A DNA stretch of 64,000 nucleotides, taken from NCBI GenBank assembly GCA_017165825.1, contig CM029380.1:24587581-24651580 (forward strand). The letters run 5' to 3'. Origin of the DNA: Hepsetus odoe (lineage: Eukaryota; Chordata; Actinopteri; Characiformes; Hepsetidae). Under the pieces are notes generated by a model. That model did not search any database. It was not told the origin of the DNA and saw nothing but the letters and a program-made list of their open reading frames with translations. The stretch's first letter is position 1. The number at the start of each line of letters is the position of its first letter. The translations under genes were made by a program, and so were the position numbers. Positions 23,509 through 33,960 of the stretch are shown in pieces.

Positions 23509-24971
23509 TCAGACCCGTGGTTCGCCCCTCGTCTGCAGGGGAATCCCTTCTTCTGATCTTCCTACAGAGATTTTTACACGTTAAGAAAAGTGAACGCTAC
23601 TGGATTCAGTGTGAACGCAGGTCAACGGGATTCTCTTCAGCTCACCTGTCTGTACCTGATTATCTGAAGCTGCACCAGGTCCCGAGCTCCGTCCTCGTCT
23701 TAACCACTGCTGGAGTGGCCGGAAACAATGACCCTTCCTTCCCGGGACGTTTCCTGGGGCGATAAAAACACTCCCCCTCAAAACAGTGAACAAAGGGCAA
23801 ATTGTGCATTTTATGAAAGCAAACTTCTGTTGAGAAATTTAAGCCCCTCCAGGTTTCCACGCCTGAGGAACTGCTCCAAACCCTGTGATCTTGTGATCAG
23901 CTCAGAAGTGCCTAGACGTTCAAACATGTAGGCAGAACCACTCGTTGCATGGTTTTGGTGCAAAATGCTCCACTCTAGAGAAATGAATATGTTCTCATTG
24001 TTGGTGAATGGAACCAGACATCTGAATGTCCCTCACTGCTGGATGAAAGATGTTTTACCAGAGTTTGGAGAAGATTTTGAACTAAAACTAAACTATTCTT
24101 GGTGGAGAGCACCGTTTTCATCCAGACTGACTACTTTATCATCACTCTAAGAAGACATATGAAGCTTCACTGGTGGCTTTGGAGGAGTAAAATGCGAGGT
24201 CTGCTTCCATTCACCACCACTGGAGGAAAAGCTTTAAAGACAACCAACTGGGCCAACTGGGACAGTTGGGCTGGGGAGCCCCAGGTTGTCCCAGCTGAGG
24301 TTAAAATCAACAAAAGATGAGAATTTAAAACATGCACCTTCACCCATCACCTGGGCAGAAAGCACAGATTTGCACATGTGCCTCTTGATGTCCTGCAGCC
24401 CGTCCAGCTCCTTGGGAATGAAGTGTCCAGCCCAAATGGAATCATGTGGGTGGTTGGGAAACACAGACCTCATCAGCTGCTCAAGAAGCTCCACAGACTG
24501 GCCCGTCTCTGGACTTGCAACGGGGGCATGAACCAGGCCGATCAGGGCAGGCCGGGCTCCGTGGCCTTCTGTCCTGGTCCTGATGTCCTTCAGCACCTCC
24601 CTCACACACACATGGTTGGGTTTGTCATGGAGGTAAGCATGCCTGAAGAGGAATATGACTATGGCACAGTGCATGGCTCTTCCCTTATCCGATGTGGCCC
24701 TGATTCTGGGACCAGGCTGCTGAGCCTTGGACGCAGAACAGCACTGGGACTTCACCTCCCCATTGCAGCTGACCTCTCCATAGAGGGGATCCTCAGGAAA
24801 GAGCTCAGCCATGAACTCCTTCATCAGACTGCATTTACACTCACCTTCCTGTCTGTGAACGTCCCCCACCAGATAAACATTCCCTTTCCCACCAATTTGC
24901 CTCAAGATCTGATGGAACTCTTCCTCCTCGGGTGGAATCGAGACCTTCCTGAGCTGCAGATCCGAAGCCAT
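23509..24971 (-). CDS. C2orf72-like uncharacterised protein, three-exon model
   Basis: Exon 1 runs from ATG at 24971 to a donor at 24344 (G|GTGAAG) or 24351 (CAG|GTGATG). It encodes about 207 residues including GNVYLVGDVHR, AIVIFLFRHAYLHDKP, EVLKDIRTRTEGHGARPALI and GHFIPKELDGLQDIKRH. Candidate exon 2 is 23646-23753 (basic, LQQWLRRGRSSGPG) and exon 3 is 23509-23561. With the 24344 donor all three join in phase, giving about 262 residues. If exon 1 (24351 donor) joined directly to the last exon, the frame would instead end at 23451. No signal peptide or membrane segment is obvious, and function is unknown. Identity rests on family resemblance from memory plus position: human C2orf72 lies just upstream of PSMD1 on the same strand, as here. 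The antisense 208-codon frame is a shadow. Confidence 0.65.
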
Positions 24972-25054
24972 AACCCCCCTCGCTCCCTTTTCACCTGCTT
25001 TTAAACGATCAGACTTCCCTGCGCTCTAATCGAGGTGACCTTAGTTGTAGCCAC

Positions 25055-25145
25055 ACCCCCTCCCGTGTTCTGATTGGCCACAGGCTCATACACATACAGT
25101 TCAACCAATAAGGTTGCCGCTTGTGCTTGACGCTCTAGCCAATCA
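25055..25145 (-). promoter_or_regulatory. CCAAT-box cluster upstream of the C2orf72-like gene
   Basis: Three ATTGG/CCAAT cores (near 25071, 25106 and 25137) within about 80 bases, 85-170 bases upstream of the ATG at 24971. Spacing of about 30 bases suits NF-Y binding. There is no clear TATA box. Promoter function is inferred. Confidence 0.4.
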
Positions 25146-25848
25146 GAACAAAGGAAGGCGGGGCGTTCCTCATACAGTAAAACACCTCCAGCCAAGTTGG
25201 ATTTTGATCCATTTTTACTAAATTCGACCTTATTTTAAGTGATTTAACTCCACTGTGAAATCGTTTTGATGTCATTTCACAATAAAGAAAGTGGAAAATG
25301 GGCCCAAATGTCTCCAAAAGCAAGCTGTACTGTATATAACTATCCTTAATAACCCTGCACTGTAGAATATTCGCTCCTCTACTATTATTTTGATCCATCT
25401 GTACTTCATTCCAGAAAGTCAGATTTCATTTGAACCTGAACCTCAAGCGTGCAGCTAATGATAAACTGGCAAACAAACTGACCCTTGACCTTTACACACA
25501 CACAGATTATTCTGCTTCGGTTTAGTCGCATTTCGACATTTACTTCCATTTCCTGCAAGAGGTCTGCGTTGGTGCTTTAAGTGGGATTTTATTCTTCATG
25601 ACCCAAAAATAAATAAACAAAGTGTCTGTTAATGAATGTGAGGTTGCTGTAACCAACCTCACATAATCAATCAGATCAAAGACCCATAAAAAGGTAGATT
25701 TTTCTGGATAACGCCTCGTAATAAACTCAGTTAAGATTAAACACACTTTTGTTTGTGCAGGCAAAGCATATCCAGTTAATCTGGCTTTACTGGGTTTTAT
25801 CATGAAGATCAGGTCAGAATTTACTACGTCATGCAGGAGATCTTCATA

Positions 25849-25849
<1 letters not shown>

Positions 25850-25890
<41 letters not shown>

Positions 25891-25915
25891 GTGTGTGTGT
25901 GTATGCGTGTGTGTA
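25850..25915. repeat. (TG)n microsatellite
   Basis: About 33 nearly perfect GT units with two interruptions (GTGCGTG, GTATGCGTG). The antisense frame of Thr-His repeats across it is not a gene. Confidence 0.97.
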
Positions 25916-26513
25916 AAAATCAAAACGTCTCAATGTAACGCTGTCTCGTTTAATAACATTTTAAGAAATGACAATAAAAAAGAATGAAAACATTCATTCA
26001 TTCATCACCATGACAACGAAATTCTACATTCTGAATATTCCAAAATAATTTGCATAATTCCTGTCATATACAGTACATGTTTCCCCACATACAGATCACG
26101 GCTGCACAGACGCAGAAGCATGAAAACATCTTACATTATATAAAGTTTGAAAAGGTGATTCTAAAGATTTGTGTTTTCGTCTTTATTTTGGTATTATTTG
26201 CTGAAAATATAGAATTCTTTCAAACAAAAACACGTGGGTTACAATTTTTACATTTTTAACCTTGGAGAGACTATATAATCTATATGGTCATTCCATGAAT
26301 CGCACTAAATGATTAATTATTATTAATTATAATTATTATAATTATAAATTATTGTAATTAAATTAATCTCCCCAAAAAACACTAAAATGTCTAAGATGAA
26401 TAACGTCCGATTTTATATATATATAAATATATTTCCCAAGTGTTACAGAGGAGAAGTGCTTAGGATGTGCTGTAGAATGGGGGTTGAAATACAGTCAGAT
26501 TCCCTGTAGATGG
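25916..26513. other. AT-rich intergenic, no gene seen
   Basis: Very AT-rich with ATTATTAATTATAATTATT-like palindromic low-complexity sequence at about 26310-26365. It ends at the assembly gap. Confidence 0.6.
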
Positions 26514-27013
26514 NNNNNNNNNNNNNNNNNNNNNNNNNNNNNNNNNNNNNNNNNNNNNNNNNNNNNNNNNNNNNNNNNNNNNNNNNNNNNNNNNNNNNNN
26601 NNNNNNNNNNNNNNNNNNNNNNNNNNNNNNNNNNNNNNNNNNNNNNNNNNNNNNNNNNNNNNNNNNNNNNNNNNNNNNNNNNNNNNNNNNNNNNNNNNNN
26701 NNNNNNNNNNNNNNNNNNNNNNNNNNNNNNNNNNNNNNNNNNNNNNNNNNNNNNNNNNNNNNNNNNNNNNNNNNNNNNNNNNNNNNNNNNNNNNNNNNNN
26801 NNNNNNNNNNNNNNNNNNNNNNNNNNNNNNNNNNNNNNNNNNNNNNNNNNNNNNNNNNNNNNNNNNNNNNNNNNNNNNNNNNNNNNNNNNNNNNNNNNNN
26901 NNNNNNNNNNNNNNNNNNNNNNNNNNNNNNNNNNNNNNNNNNNNNNNNNNNNNNNNNNNNNNNNNNNNNNNNNNNNNNNNNNNNNNNNNNNNNNNNNNNN
27001 NNNNNNNNNNNNN
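26514..27013. other. Assembly gap of 500 N
   Basis: Exactly 500 undetermined bases, probably a placeholder of fixed length. It cuts the 5' part of the LINE that follows, so the true missing length is unknown. Confidence 0.99.
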
Positions 27014-28771
27014 TTCCAGACGGCTTCGAGGAAATTCTGGTCCACCATCCGGCGTCTCAGGAGGGGAAAGCAGTGCACGGTCAACACAGTGTATAGTGGG
27101 GATGGTACGCTGCTGACCTCGACTCGGGACGTTGTGGGTCGGTGGGGGGAGTACTTCGAAGACCTCCTTAATTCCACCAACATGCCTTCTGAGGAGGAAG
27201 CAGAGCCTGGGGACATCGAGGTGGACTCTTCCATCTCTGGGGTCGAGGTTGCCAAGGTGGTCAAAAAGCTCCTTGGTGGCAGGGCTCTGGGAGTGGATGA
27301 GATCCGCCCAGAGTTCCTCAAGGCTCTGGATGTTGTAGGACTGTCATGGCTGACACGCCTCTGCAACATCGCATGGACATCGGGGACAGTGCCTCTGGAT
27401 TGGCAAACCGGGGTGGTGGTCTCCCTCTTTAAGAAAGGGGACCGGAGGGTGTGTTCCAATTATCGAGGGATCACACTTCTCAGCCTCCCGGGGAAAGTCT
27501 ATTCAGGGGTCCTGGAAAGGAGGGTCCGTCGGATAGTCGAACCTCAGATCCAGGAGGAGCAATGTGGTTTTCGTCCAGGTCGCGGAACAGTGGACCAGCT
27601 CTACACCCTTAGCAGGGTCCTGGAGGGTGCATGGGAGTTTGCCCAACCAGTTTACGTGTGCTTTGTGGACTTGGAGAAGGCATTCGACCGTGTCCCTCGG
27701 GGGCTCCTGTGGGGGGTACTCCGGGAGTATGGGGTATCGGATTCCCTGTTAAGGGCTGTCCGGTCCCTGTACAACCGGTGTCAGAGCTTGGTCCGCATTG
27801 CCGGCAGTAAGTCGGACCTGTTCCCGGTGAGGGTTGGACTCCGCCAGGGCTGCCCTTTGTCACCGATCCTGTTCATAACTTTTATGGACAGGATTTCTAG
27901 GCGCAGCCAGGGCGTTGAGGGGGTCCGGTTTGGTGGGCTCAGGATTGGGTCTCTGCTTTTTGCAGATGACGTTGTCCTGTTGGCCTCATCATGCCGTGAC
28001 CTTCAGCACTCTCTGGATCAGTTCTCAGCCGAGTGTGAAGCGGCTGGGATGAGAATCAGCACCTCTAAATCTGAGGACATGGTCCTCAGTCGGAAAAGGT
28101 GGAATGCCCTCTCAGGATTGGGAGTGAGACCTTGCCCCAAGTGGAGGAGTTTAAGTATCTTGGGATCTTGTTCACGAGTGAGGGTAAGATGGAGCGGGAG
28201 ATCGACAGGCGGATCGGGGCAGCTTCTGCAGTGATGCGGGCTCTGCATCTGTCCGTCATGGTGAAGAAGGAGCTGAGCCAGAAGGCAAAGCTCTCAATTT
28301 ACCAGTCGATCTACGTTCCCACCCTCACCTATGGTCACGAGCTGTGGGTAGTGACCGAAAGAACGAGATCGCGAATACAAGCGGCTGAAATGAGTTTCCT
28401 CCGCAGGGTGTCTGGACTCTCCCTTAGAGATAGGGTGAGAAGCTCAGCCATCCGGGAGGGGCTCAAAGTAGAGCCGCTGCTCCTCCGCATCGAGAGGAGT
28501 CAGATGAGGTGGCTCGGGCATCTGATTAGGATGCCCCCTGGACGCCTCCCTGGTGAGGTGTTCCGGGCACGTCCCACCGGAAAGAGACCCCGGGGAAGAC
28601 CCAGGACACGCTGGAGAGACTATGTCTCTCGGCTGGCCTGGGAACGCCTTGGGATCCGCCCGGAGGAGCTGGAAGAAGTGGCTGGAGAGAGGGAAGTCTG
28701 GGCATCCCTGCTGGAGCTGCTGCCCCCGCGACCCGACCTCGGATAAGCGGAAGAAAATGGATGGATGTATG
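27014..28771 (+). mobile_element. RTE-clade LINE (Rex3-like), 5' end lost in gap
   Basis: Reverse-transcriptase protein in two frames: 27014-about 28100 (frame 2) and about 28099-28746 (frame 1). Seen in order: the RT fingers (VVVSLFKKGDRRVCSNYRGI), QCGFRPGRGTVDQLYTL, CFVDLEKAFDRVPR, GLRQGCPLSPILF, the catalytic FADD (LLFADDVVLLA), then the C-terminal LSIYQSIYVPTLTYGHELWV and RGRPRTRWRDYVSRLAWERL. A one-base loss in a G run near 28100 breaks the frame, so the copy is dead. The 3' end is GGATAAGCGG followed by (GATG)n, the tail style reported for Rex3/RTE elements. Low divergence of the rest suggests a fairly young insertion. Confidence 0.9.
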
Positions 28772-29117
28772 CATTTTTAATTATTAATAACAGTTACTGA
28801 ATCATTTACATGAATCATTATATAATAGATACATAAAAACGAATGGATACTGAATAATTCATAGATGACATTTAACAATTATTCAAATAATTAATTCTAG
28901 TTACTGAAAACAGTGATTCGGAATCATTCCTAGGTTTTCCTAGTTTTTATTTATTATTAGTAACTTAATGATTGTTCAAATTAACCTTTAAATTAAAACT
29001 TGATTTTAAATCCTCAATCCGTACCACCTTTGAGTGAAAGAGGAGAAAATGATGCTCATTTAGAGAGTAATTGCATACATTTACGTAATATTGTGTTTAA
29101 ATTTGTAACTCACTCAG
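28772..29117. other. AT-rich spacer, no gene seen
   Basis: Contains GAATCATTNATAT-like repeats of low complexity with no coding signal. Confidence 0.5.
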
Positions 29118-29567
29118 AGCGCAGGGAGTCACACTGGGTTAGGGCCCAACACCTGAAGCTGCCAGTACCCAAAATACACAAGGACACCCAAGCTACCACA
29201 AAACAAATCCAGAAAACGGGAGGAAAACAAAAGGCTCAAAAAGGGGAGAAATCAAAAGGCTCAACAACAGGAGAAAATCAAATTTGTGTTTTTTTTGGGT
29301 TTTTTTTTAAAAAACAAAAAGACCTGAGAAACTCAAAGAGGGGGGGGTGTAGTGTTAGGCAGTACAACAAGGCTAGGCTCAAGGGTGCTGATCTGACGCA
29401 AACACAAAGAGAGAGAGAAACAGGGAGACCCGAGAGAAAACCCAGGGATCTTTACCAGATTACTGTCTGTGTCGTAAAAAGACCCAGCAACTCTGAATTG
29501 TTTTCCCTCCCTTTATATGAGTTAGAGCACAGGTGACCCGAATCACTGCTGATTACTGCGCCTGACT
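29118..29567 (-). repeat. Inverted solo LTR of the Gypsy family at 30096-35094
   Basis: Its reverse complement follows the 3' LTR (34597-35094): GATTCGGGTCACCTGTGCT, CCCTTTATATG, ACAATTCAGAGTTGCTGGGT, GGGTTTTCTCTCGGGTCTCC, GCGTCAGATCAGCACCC, then the VNTR-like GAGCCTTTT repeats and GGCAGCTTCAGGTG. It is diverged and lacks an internal region. It lies about 530 bases from the full element, in opposite orientation. Confidence 0.8.
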
Positions 29568-29854
29568 GAAAATTCAATTCACACACCACGCAGAATGAGG
29601 TCTTTTGGATTTTTTTAAAAATACAAAAAATGTAAGATTATTTTCTGCAAAACAATAACTTCATATGAATATAAATAAAATATCCCCAATATTAGTTACA
29701 AACATTAATGTGCTCAAGGTTGAACATTTTATATCTGCACCCTGCACACCCTTTTCTTACTTTTCCAGACAAGAAATAAAGTAAAACGAGGAAAACGAGA
29801 GCTAATGGACATATGTTCCACAGGCTGATCTTCACCTTCTGTTAAAATGATCAG

Positions 29855-30015
29855 CGACACCCTAGCAATACCCTAGCAACCACTTGGAACACCACGCAAT
29901 CTAGCAACGTCCTAGTAACCATTCAGGATACCAGCGAAAGCAGGATTAGCAACACCCTGGCAGTTACCTGGCAACCACCTATGGCCGCCACCTGGCAACA
30001 ACCACCACAGCAACT
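29855..30015. repeat. Degenerate CCCTAGCAAC minisatellite
   Basis: Imperfect units like ACCCTAGCAACCACC, with variants such as CCTAGTAACCA and CCTGGCAACCACC, repeat about 10 times. The pattern is frequent in fish intergenic DNA. Confidence 0.75.
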
Positions 30016-30095
30016 TCGGGACTGCTTATTCTGCATTACTGGATTTGCCTTTTGGCACATTCCCAACAAGGTGATGAGTGTCAAGGAAAAAATAG

Positions 30096-30934
30096 TGTAA
30101 GAGCCCGACGGGGCACTAGGGGGAGCCAAACCGCTGTTGGGAGACCTGCCAATCAGGCACGGTGATCAACAGTGATTCGGTTCACCTGTGCTTTGGTTTA
30201 TTTAAAGGGAGAGAAAACAATTCAGAGTTGCTGGGTCGTTGTATGACTCAGGCAGTAATTTGATCCTTGGGTTTTCTCTCGGGTCTCCCTGTCTCTCTCG
30301 GGTCTCCCTGTCTCTCTCGGGTCTCCCTGTCTCTCTCGCTTTGTGTTACATTTAAATTTACATTTACTGCATTTAGCAGACGCTCTTATTTTGCAGGGCA
30401 GTATCCAGAGCGACTTACATGTCCTAATTACAGGGACAGTCCCCCTGGAGCAACTCAGGGTTAAGGGTCTTGCTCAGGGACCCAGTGGTGGTAGTACCAG
30501 AGGTGGGATTCGAACCTCTTGAGTCATAGAGCCGTTGGCATGTACCCTACCACTAGACCACCGCAACCCAGTGTTTGCGTCAGTTCAGCACACTCGAGCC
30601 TCGGCTTGTTGTGCTGACCTTCCCTTCCGAGTTTCTCAAGTTTCTCTTTTTTTTGCTACAACGTTCAAGCTCAAACGCTCACCCGTTTTGAGCATTTTGT
30701 TTTCCAAACGTTTTGAGCATTCTGTTTTCAACCCGTTTTGATCATTATGTTTTCCACCCGTTTTGAGCATTATGTTTTCCACCCGTTTTGAGCATTCTGT
30801 TTTCTACCTGTTTTTGGGTTGATTGTGGTGCTTGGGTTTTTTTGGTGTTTTTATGGTACTGGCAGCTTCAGGCACTGCATTTGGGTCCAAACCCTGTGTG
30901 GCTCCCTGCGTTCAGAGTAGGTCACACCATTACA
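30096..30934 (+). repeat. 5' LTR of the Gypsy element, enlarged by a SINE and VNTR units
   Basis: It is 839 bp against 498 bp for the 3' LTR. The excess is a 223-bp SINE (30348-30570), a 19-bp unit CTCTCGGGTCTCCCTGTCT present three times (one in the 3' LTR), and five or so copies of a CCCGTTTTGAGCATTNTG repeat (30683-30812; two in the 3' LTR). The AATAAA of the 3' LTR (35074) reads AGAGTA-like here. Confidence 0.9.
30348..30570 (-). mobile_element. tRNA-derived SINE, type C, with L2-like tail
   Basis: Inserted in the 5' LTR with a 5-bp duplication GTGTT (30343-30347, 30571-30575); the 3' LTR shows the empty site. Minus-strand head GGTGGTCTAGTGGTAGGG and box B GGTTCGAATCCCACC; body CTGGGTCCCTGAGCAAGACC; 3' end CGCTCTGGATAC, AAGAGCGTCTGCTAAATG and a (TAAATG)-like terminus, the L2-type tail shared by many fish SINEs. 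Confidence 0.9.
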
Positions 30935-31037
30935 GAACGACCCAGCATCGCCCGGAGGTGCCTTTCAGACGGCTCTAGCTGCTCAGGGTGCTACCGTAGG
31001 CAGGCATGAACTGATCCTGCAGCAGATAACGTCACAG

Positions 31038-31880
31038 TTGCAGGCAATCAATACTGCCCTGCAAAATAGACCTAAACCTCCTGCAGCCGGATCTATAGAC
31101 CCCCCTCCTGTTACTGTGGTACCGCCAATGCCCTTTTTACCGCCTCCCGAGCGCTTTGATGGTGCCCAGGGACGATTGGGTGGTTTCCTCCTCCAATACT
31201 CTCTGGCATTTGAGCAGCAGCCTGCTCGGTTTCCAACTGAAAGGGCTAAGGTGGCCTATGTTTTCTCATTGCTCACAGGGAGAGCCCTGTCATGGGCCAT
31301 CCCAGTGTGGGAACACCAGTCAAAGGTATGCTCCTCCCTCGATCAGTTTACCTCTGCACTCAGGGACACTTTCGACCATCCCAGCAGTAGAAGGGAGGCC
31401 AGTTTCGCCCCCTCCTCCAACTATGACAGGGAAGGAGGTCGGTTGCAGACTACGCCATTGAGTTCCGTACCTTAGCCGCAGGAAGTGGTTGGAACGCAAC
31501 GGCACTAATGGCGGCCTATTCTCAGGGTCTCAATAGTGACCTCAGAGACGAAATGGCTCCACGGGAACCCCCTAACACTTTTGAGGGCTTAGTTGATCTC
31601 TCCCTGAGGATCGCCTTAGGCAGCGTAGACAGACTCGGGAGACCGAAAAGTCTCAACGACCATGAGCCAACCCACAACACATAGTTCCCATTCTTCCACA
31701 GGCTGAGGACACTTCACAAGAACCTCAGCCCATGCAGCTCCATCATGCTCGTCTCTCCCATCAGGAACGGGAGGACCGGATGCGGCAAGGCAGATGCCTT
31801 TATTGCGGTTGCTCCGGTCACCTTTGAGCATCCTGCCCTGAGCTAAAATCAAACTAGGAGGTCTGTCACAGCGTAGGGAC
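31038..31880 (+). pseudogene. Gypsy gag remnant with interrupted zinc knuckle
   Basis: The frame from 31038 shows Gypsy Gag capsid-like sequence (PPERFDGAQGRLGGFLLQYS, FPTERAKVAYVFSLLTGRAL). The matching frame shifts near 31440 (continuing YAIEFRTLAAGSGWNATAL). A CCHC zinc knuckle near 31797-31840 (CLYCGCSGHL) contains an in-frame TGA before its last Cys. The product would be the nucleocapsid precursor; this copy cannot make it whole. Confidence 0.8.
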
Positions 31881-31883
31881 TCT

Positions 31884-32265
31884 GTGGCAGGCCCTCCAGT
31901 GTTCCCACAGCCCTCAGGGGTGTTTCTCAGCTCTTCCATACGTTGGGTTTTAGGTAGAGAGGAACGGCTTCGGGCTTTCATAGACTCAGGGGCTGCCGGC
32001 AACTTTATAGATGCAGAGCTAGCCAAGAAATGGGGATTACCCATAGAGACCCTGGATCACCCACTCCCCATGGCAGCTATCGATGGGCGGGCCTTAGCTT
32101 CGGGAGTTATTACTCATCAAACCCTCCCCGTAACTCTGTGTATTGGTCTGCATTGCGAACAGCTGCCCCTGCTTCTTGTTCGGGCTCCGGATCTACCCCT
32201 TATTTTGGGATTTCCCTGGCTACAGCGACATAATTCGCATTTGGACTGGTTAACTCAATCAGTAG
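31884..32265 (+). pseudogene. Gypsy aspartic protease region, truncated by SINE
   Basis: Contains the retropepsin active-site motif in LRAFIDSGAAGNFID and the ILGFPWLQRHN segment that closes the domain in Gypsy proteases. The frame ends inside the SINE inserted at 32266. Confidence 0.85.
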
Positions 32266-32510
32266 CGGGGCAGTGGTGGCCTAGCGGTTAGGGCGTTGGC
32301 CCTGTGATTGGAGGATCAGGGGTTCGAACCCCTTTCTAATAGGTTGCCCTGAGGTACCCTTGAGCAAGGTGCCGTCCCTGTCACGCTCCTCCCTGCGATG
32401 GGCTGGTGACCTGTCCAGGGTGCATCCCCCGTCCTTTGCCCTGTATGCGCTGGGTTGGACTCCAGCATGACCCCATTTGGGACAAGCGGCAGAAAATGAA
32501 TGAATGAACT
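32266..32510 (+). mobile_element. tRNA-derived SINE, type B (LINE-type tail), inside the Gypsy element
   Basis: Head and body as in type A (GGGGCAGTGGTGGCCTAGCG, GGTTCGAACCC, TTGCCCTGAGGTACCCTTGA, CCGTCCCTGTCAC). From GCTCCTCCCTGCGATGGGCT onward the tail differs: GACCTGTCCAGGGTGCATCC, TTGGACTCCAGCATG, GGGACAAGCGGCAGAAAATG, then (AATG)n. Flanks show an imperfect ATCAG-containing duplication. Confidence 0.85.
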
Positions 32511-32519
32511 TGATCAGCA

Positions 32520-33290
32520 ATGGCCTGGGAACATCATTGTATGCGTTCTTGTTTTATCACTGGGCAAACCCCTAAGACTCCACTCACTTCTGAGGTGATT
32601 CTGGGTCTGAACACAGTTCCCCCAGAATATTGGGACCTCCAAGAGGTCTTTCGTAAACAGAAATCCCAACTCCTTCCTTCTCACAGGCCTTATGACTGTG
32701 CTATAGACTTGCTTCCAGGCACTACTCTTCAAGGGGCCACCTGTTTTCTCTCTCGGGTCCCTAGAAGGCGGCCATGGAGGATAACATCCAAGAGGCCCTG
32801 GCTCTGGGTTTTATTAGGCCTTCTACATCCCCTGCAGGGGTGGGGTTCTTTCTTGTGGGTAAGAAGGACGGTGGTCTCCGTCCATGTATTGATTACCGGG
32901 GCCTCAATAAGATAACGATCAAGGACAGGTACCCCTTTCCTCTCATGTCAACAGCCTTTGAGGCGCTGCAACAGGAATCCCCTTTTACCAAAGTTAAAGC
33001 TTGCCTTTGAGGAATGGAGGCATTGGCTTGAGGGGGCTCGACATCAGGTGCTGGTCTGGACCAACCATAAGAATCTGGCCTATATCAAGCAAGCCAAACT
33101 CCTCAACCCCTGTCAGTCAAGGTGGGCTCTGTTCTTTGCCCAATTTGATTTCATGCTGTCGTATTGCCCTGGGTCTAAGAACATCAAGCCTGATGCTCTC
33201 TCTCGCCAGTGGGACTCTCCTATCTCCAAGGGTCCCCCTGAACCCATTGTTCCCCAGCAGAGAATTGTGGCTCCTATACGCTTGAAGCAG
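32520..33290 (+). pseudogene. Gypsy RT/RNase H remnant, RT core deleted
   Basis: The N-terminal RT is recognisable (ALALGFIRPSTSPAGVGFFL, KKDGGLRPCIDYRGLNKITI, RYPFPLM), with one frame change near 32770. After SPFTK at about 32995 the sequence jumps to the end of RNase H (QVLVWTNHKNLAYIKQAK, GSKNIKPDALSRQW). The segment with the catalytic YxDD of RT and the RNase H acidic residues is missing. Confidence 0.85.
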
Positions 33291-33292
33291 AA

Positions 33293-33910
33293 GTGAGTAA
33301 TGCCCTGGCCTCAGAGCCTGATCCTGGGGGTGGACCTCCTGGCAAGCTATATGTCCCGTCTGTTGTAAGGGCCAAAGTAATTGACTGGGGACATGCTTCG
33401 ATTTTCACTGCTCACCCAGGGGTAACTCGCACCCTAGAATTCCTCAGAAGGCGATTCTGGTGGCCAAGAATGGACCGAGAGGTTAGAGCTCATGTGGCAA
33501 CCTGTAAGGTTTGTGCCAGTAATAAGGATCCCAGAGCCAGACCTGCAGGTCTCTTGCTTCCACTGCCAGTTCCCAAACGCCCATGGTCACATCTCTCTCT
33601 GGATTTTATCACAGGCCTTCCCCCTTCTCGTGGTAATACTGTAATCCTAGTTGTTGTGGATAGGTTTTCAAAAGCAGGCAGGTTCATAGCGCTGAGCAAA
33701 CTCCCTTCAGCCAAAGAAACGGCAGAGTTGCTGCTCCACCATATAGTCTGCATCCATGGCTTACCAGTGGACATTGTTTCGGACTGGGGTCCTCAGTTCA
33801 TTAGCCTTTTTTGGAAGGCCTTTTGTAATTCCTTATGGGCCACCGCTAGTCTCTTTTCCAGCTACCATCCCCAGTCTAATGGCCAGACCGAGAGGGTTAA
33901 CCAGGACTGA
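33293..33910 (+). pseudogene. Gypsy integrase, ends at an in-frame stop
   Basis: Zinc-binding HHCC domain (HASIFTAHPGV ... CKVCASNK, about residues 34-80), then the catalytic core with acidic residues in LSLDFITGLP, VSDWGPQFI and GQTERVNQD (D,D,E). A TGA at 33908 follows the last motif. C-terminal integrase sequence continues after it in another frame. Confidence 0.88.
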
Positions 33911-33960
33911 GACAGCTCATATGGGCTGAATACACACATAACACCCTCTGGCACTCATCA

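Noticed and set aside
23451..23561. Alternative last exon of the C2orf72-like gene, 36 residues ending at 23451
   Set aside because: Only works if exon 1 joins directly using the 24351 donor; the three-exon model gives a better size and a basic segment. Not excluded.
24378..25004. Plus-strand frame of 208 codons
   Set aside because: Antisense shadow of C2orf72-like exon 1, whose minus-strand frame has family resemblance and synteny.
25540..25987. Frames encoding Thr-His or Val-Cys repeats
   Set aside because: Artefacts of the (TG)n microsatellite.
29855..30015. CRISPR-like spaced repeats
   Set aside because: Imperfect eukaryotic minisatellite without uniform spacers; the window is vertebrate.
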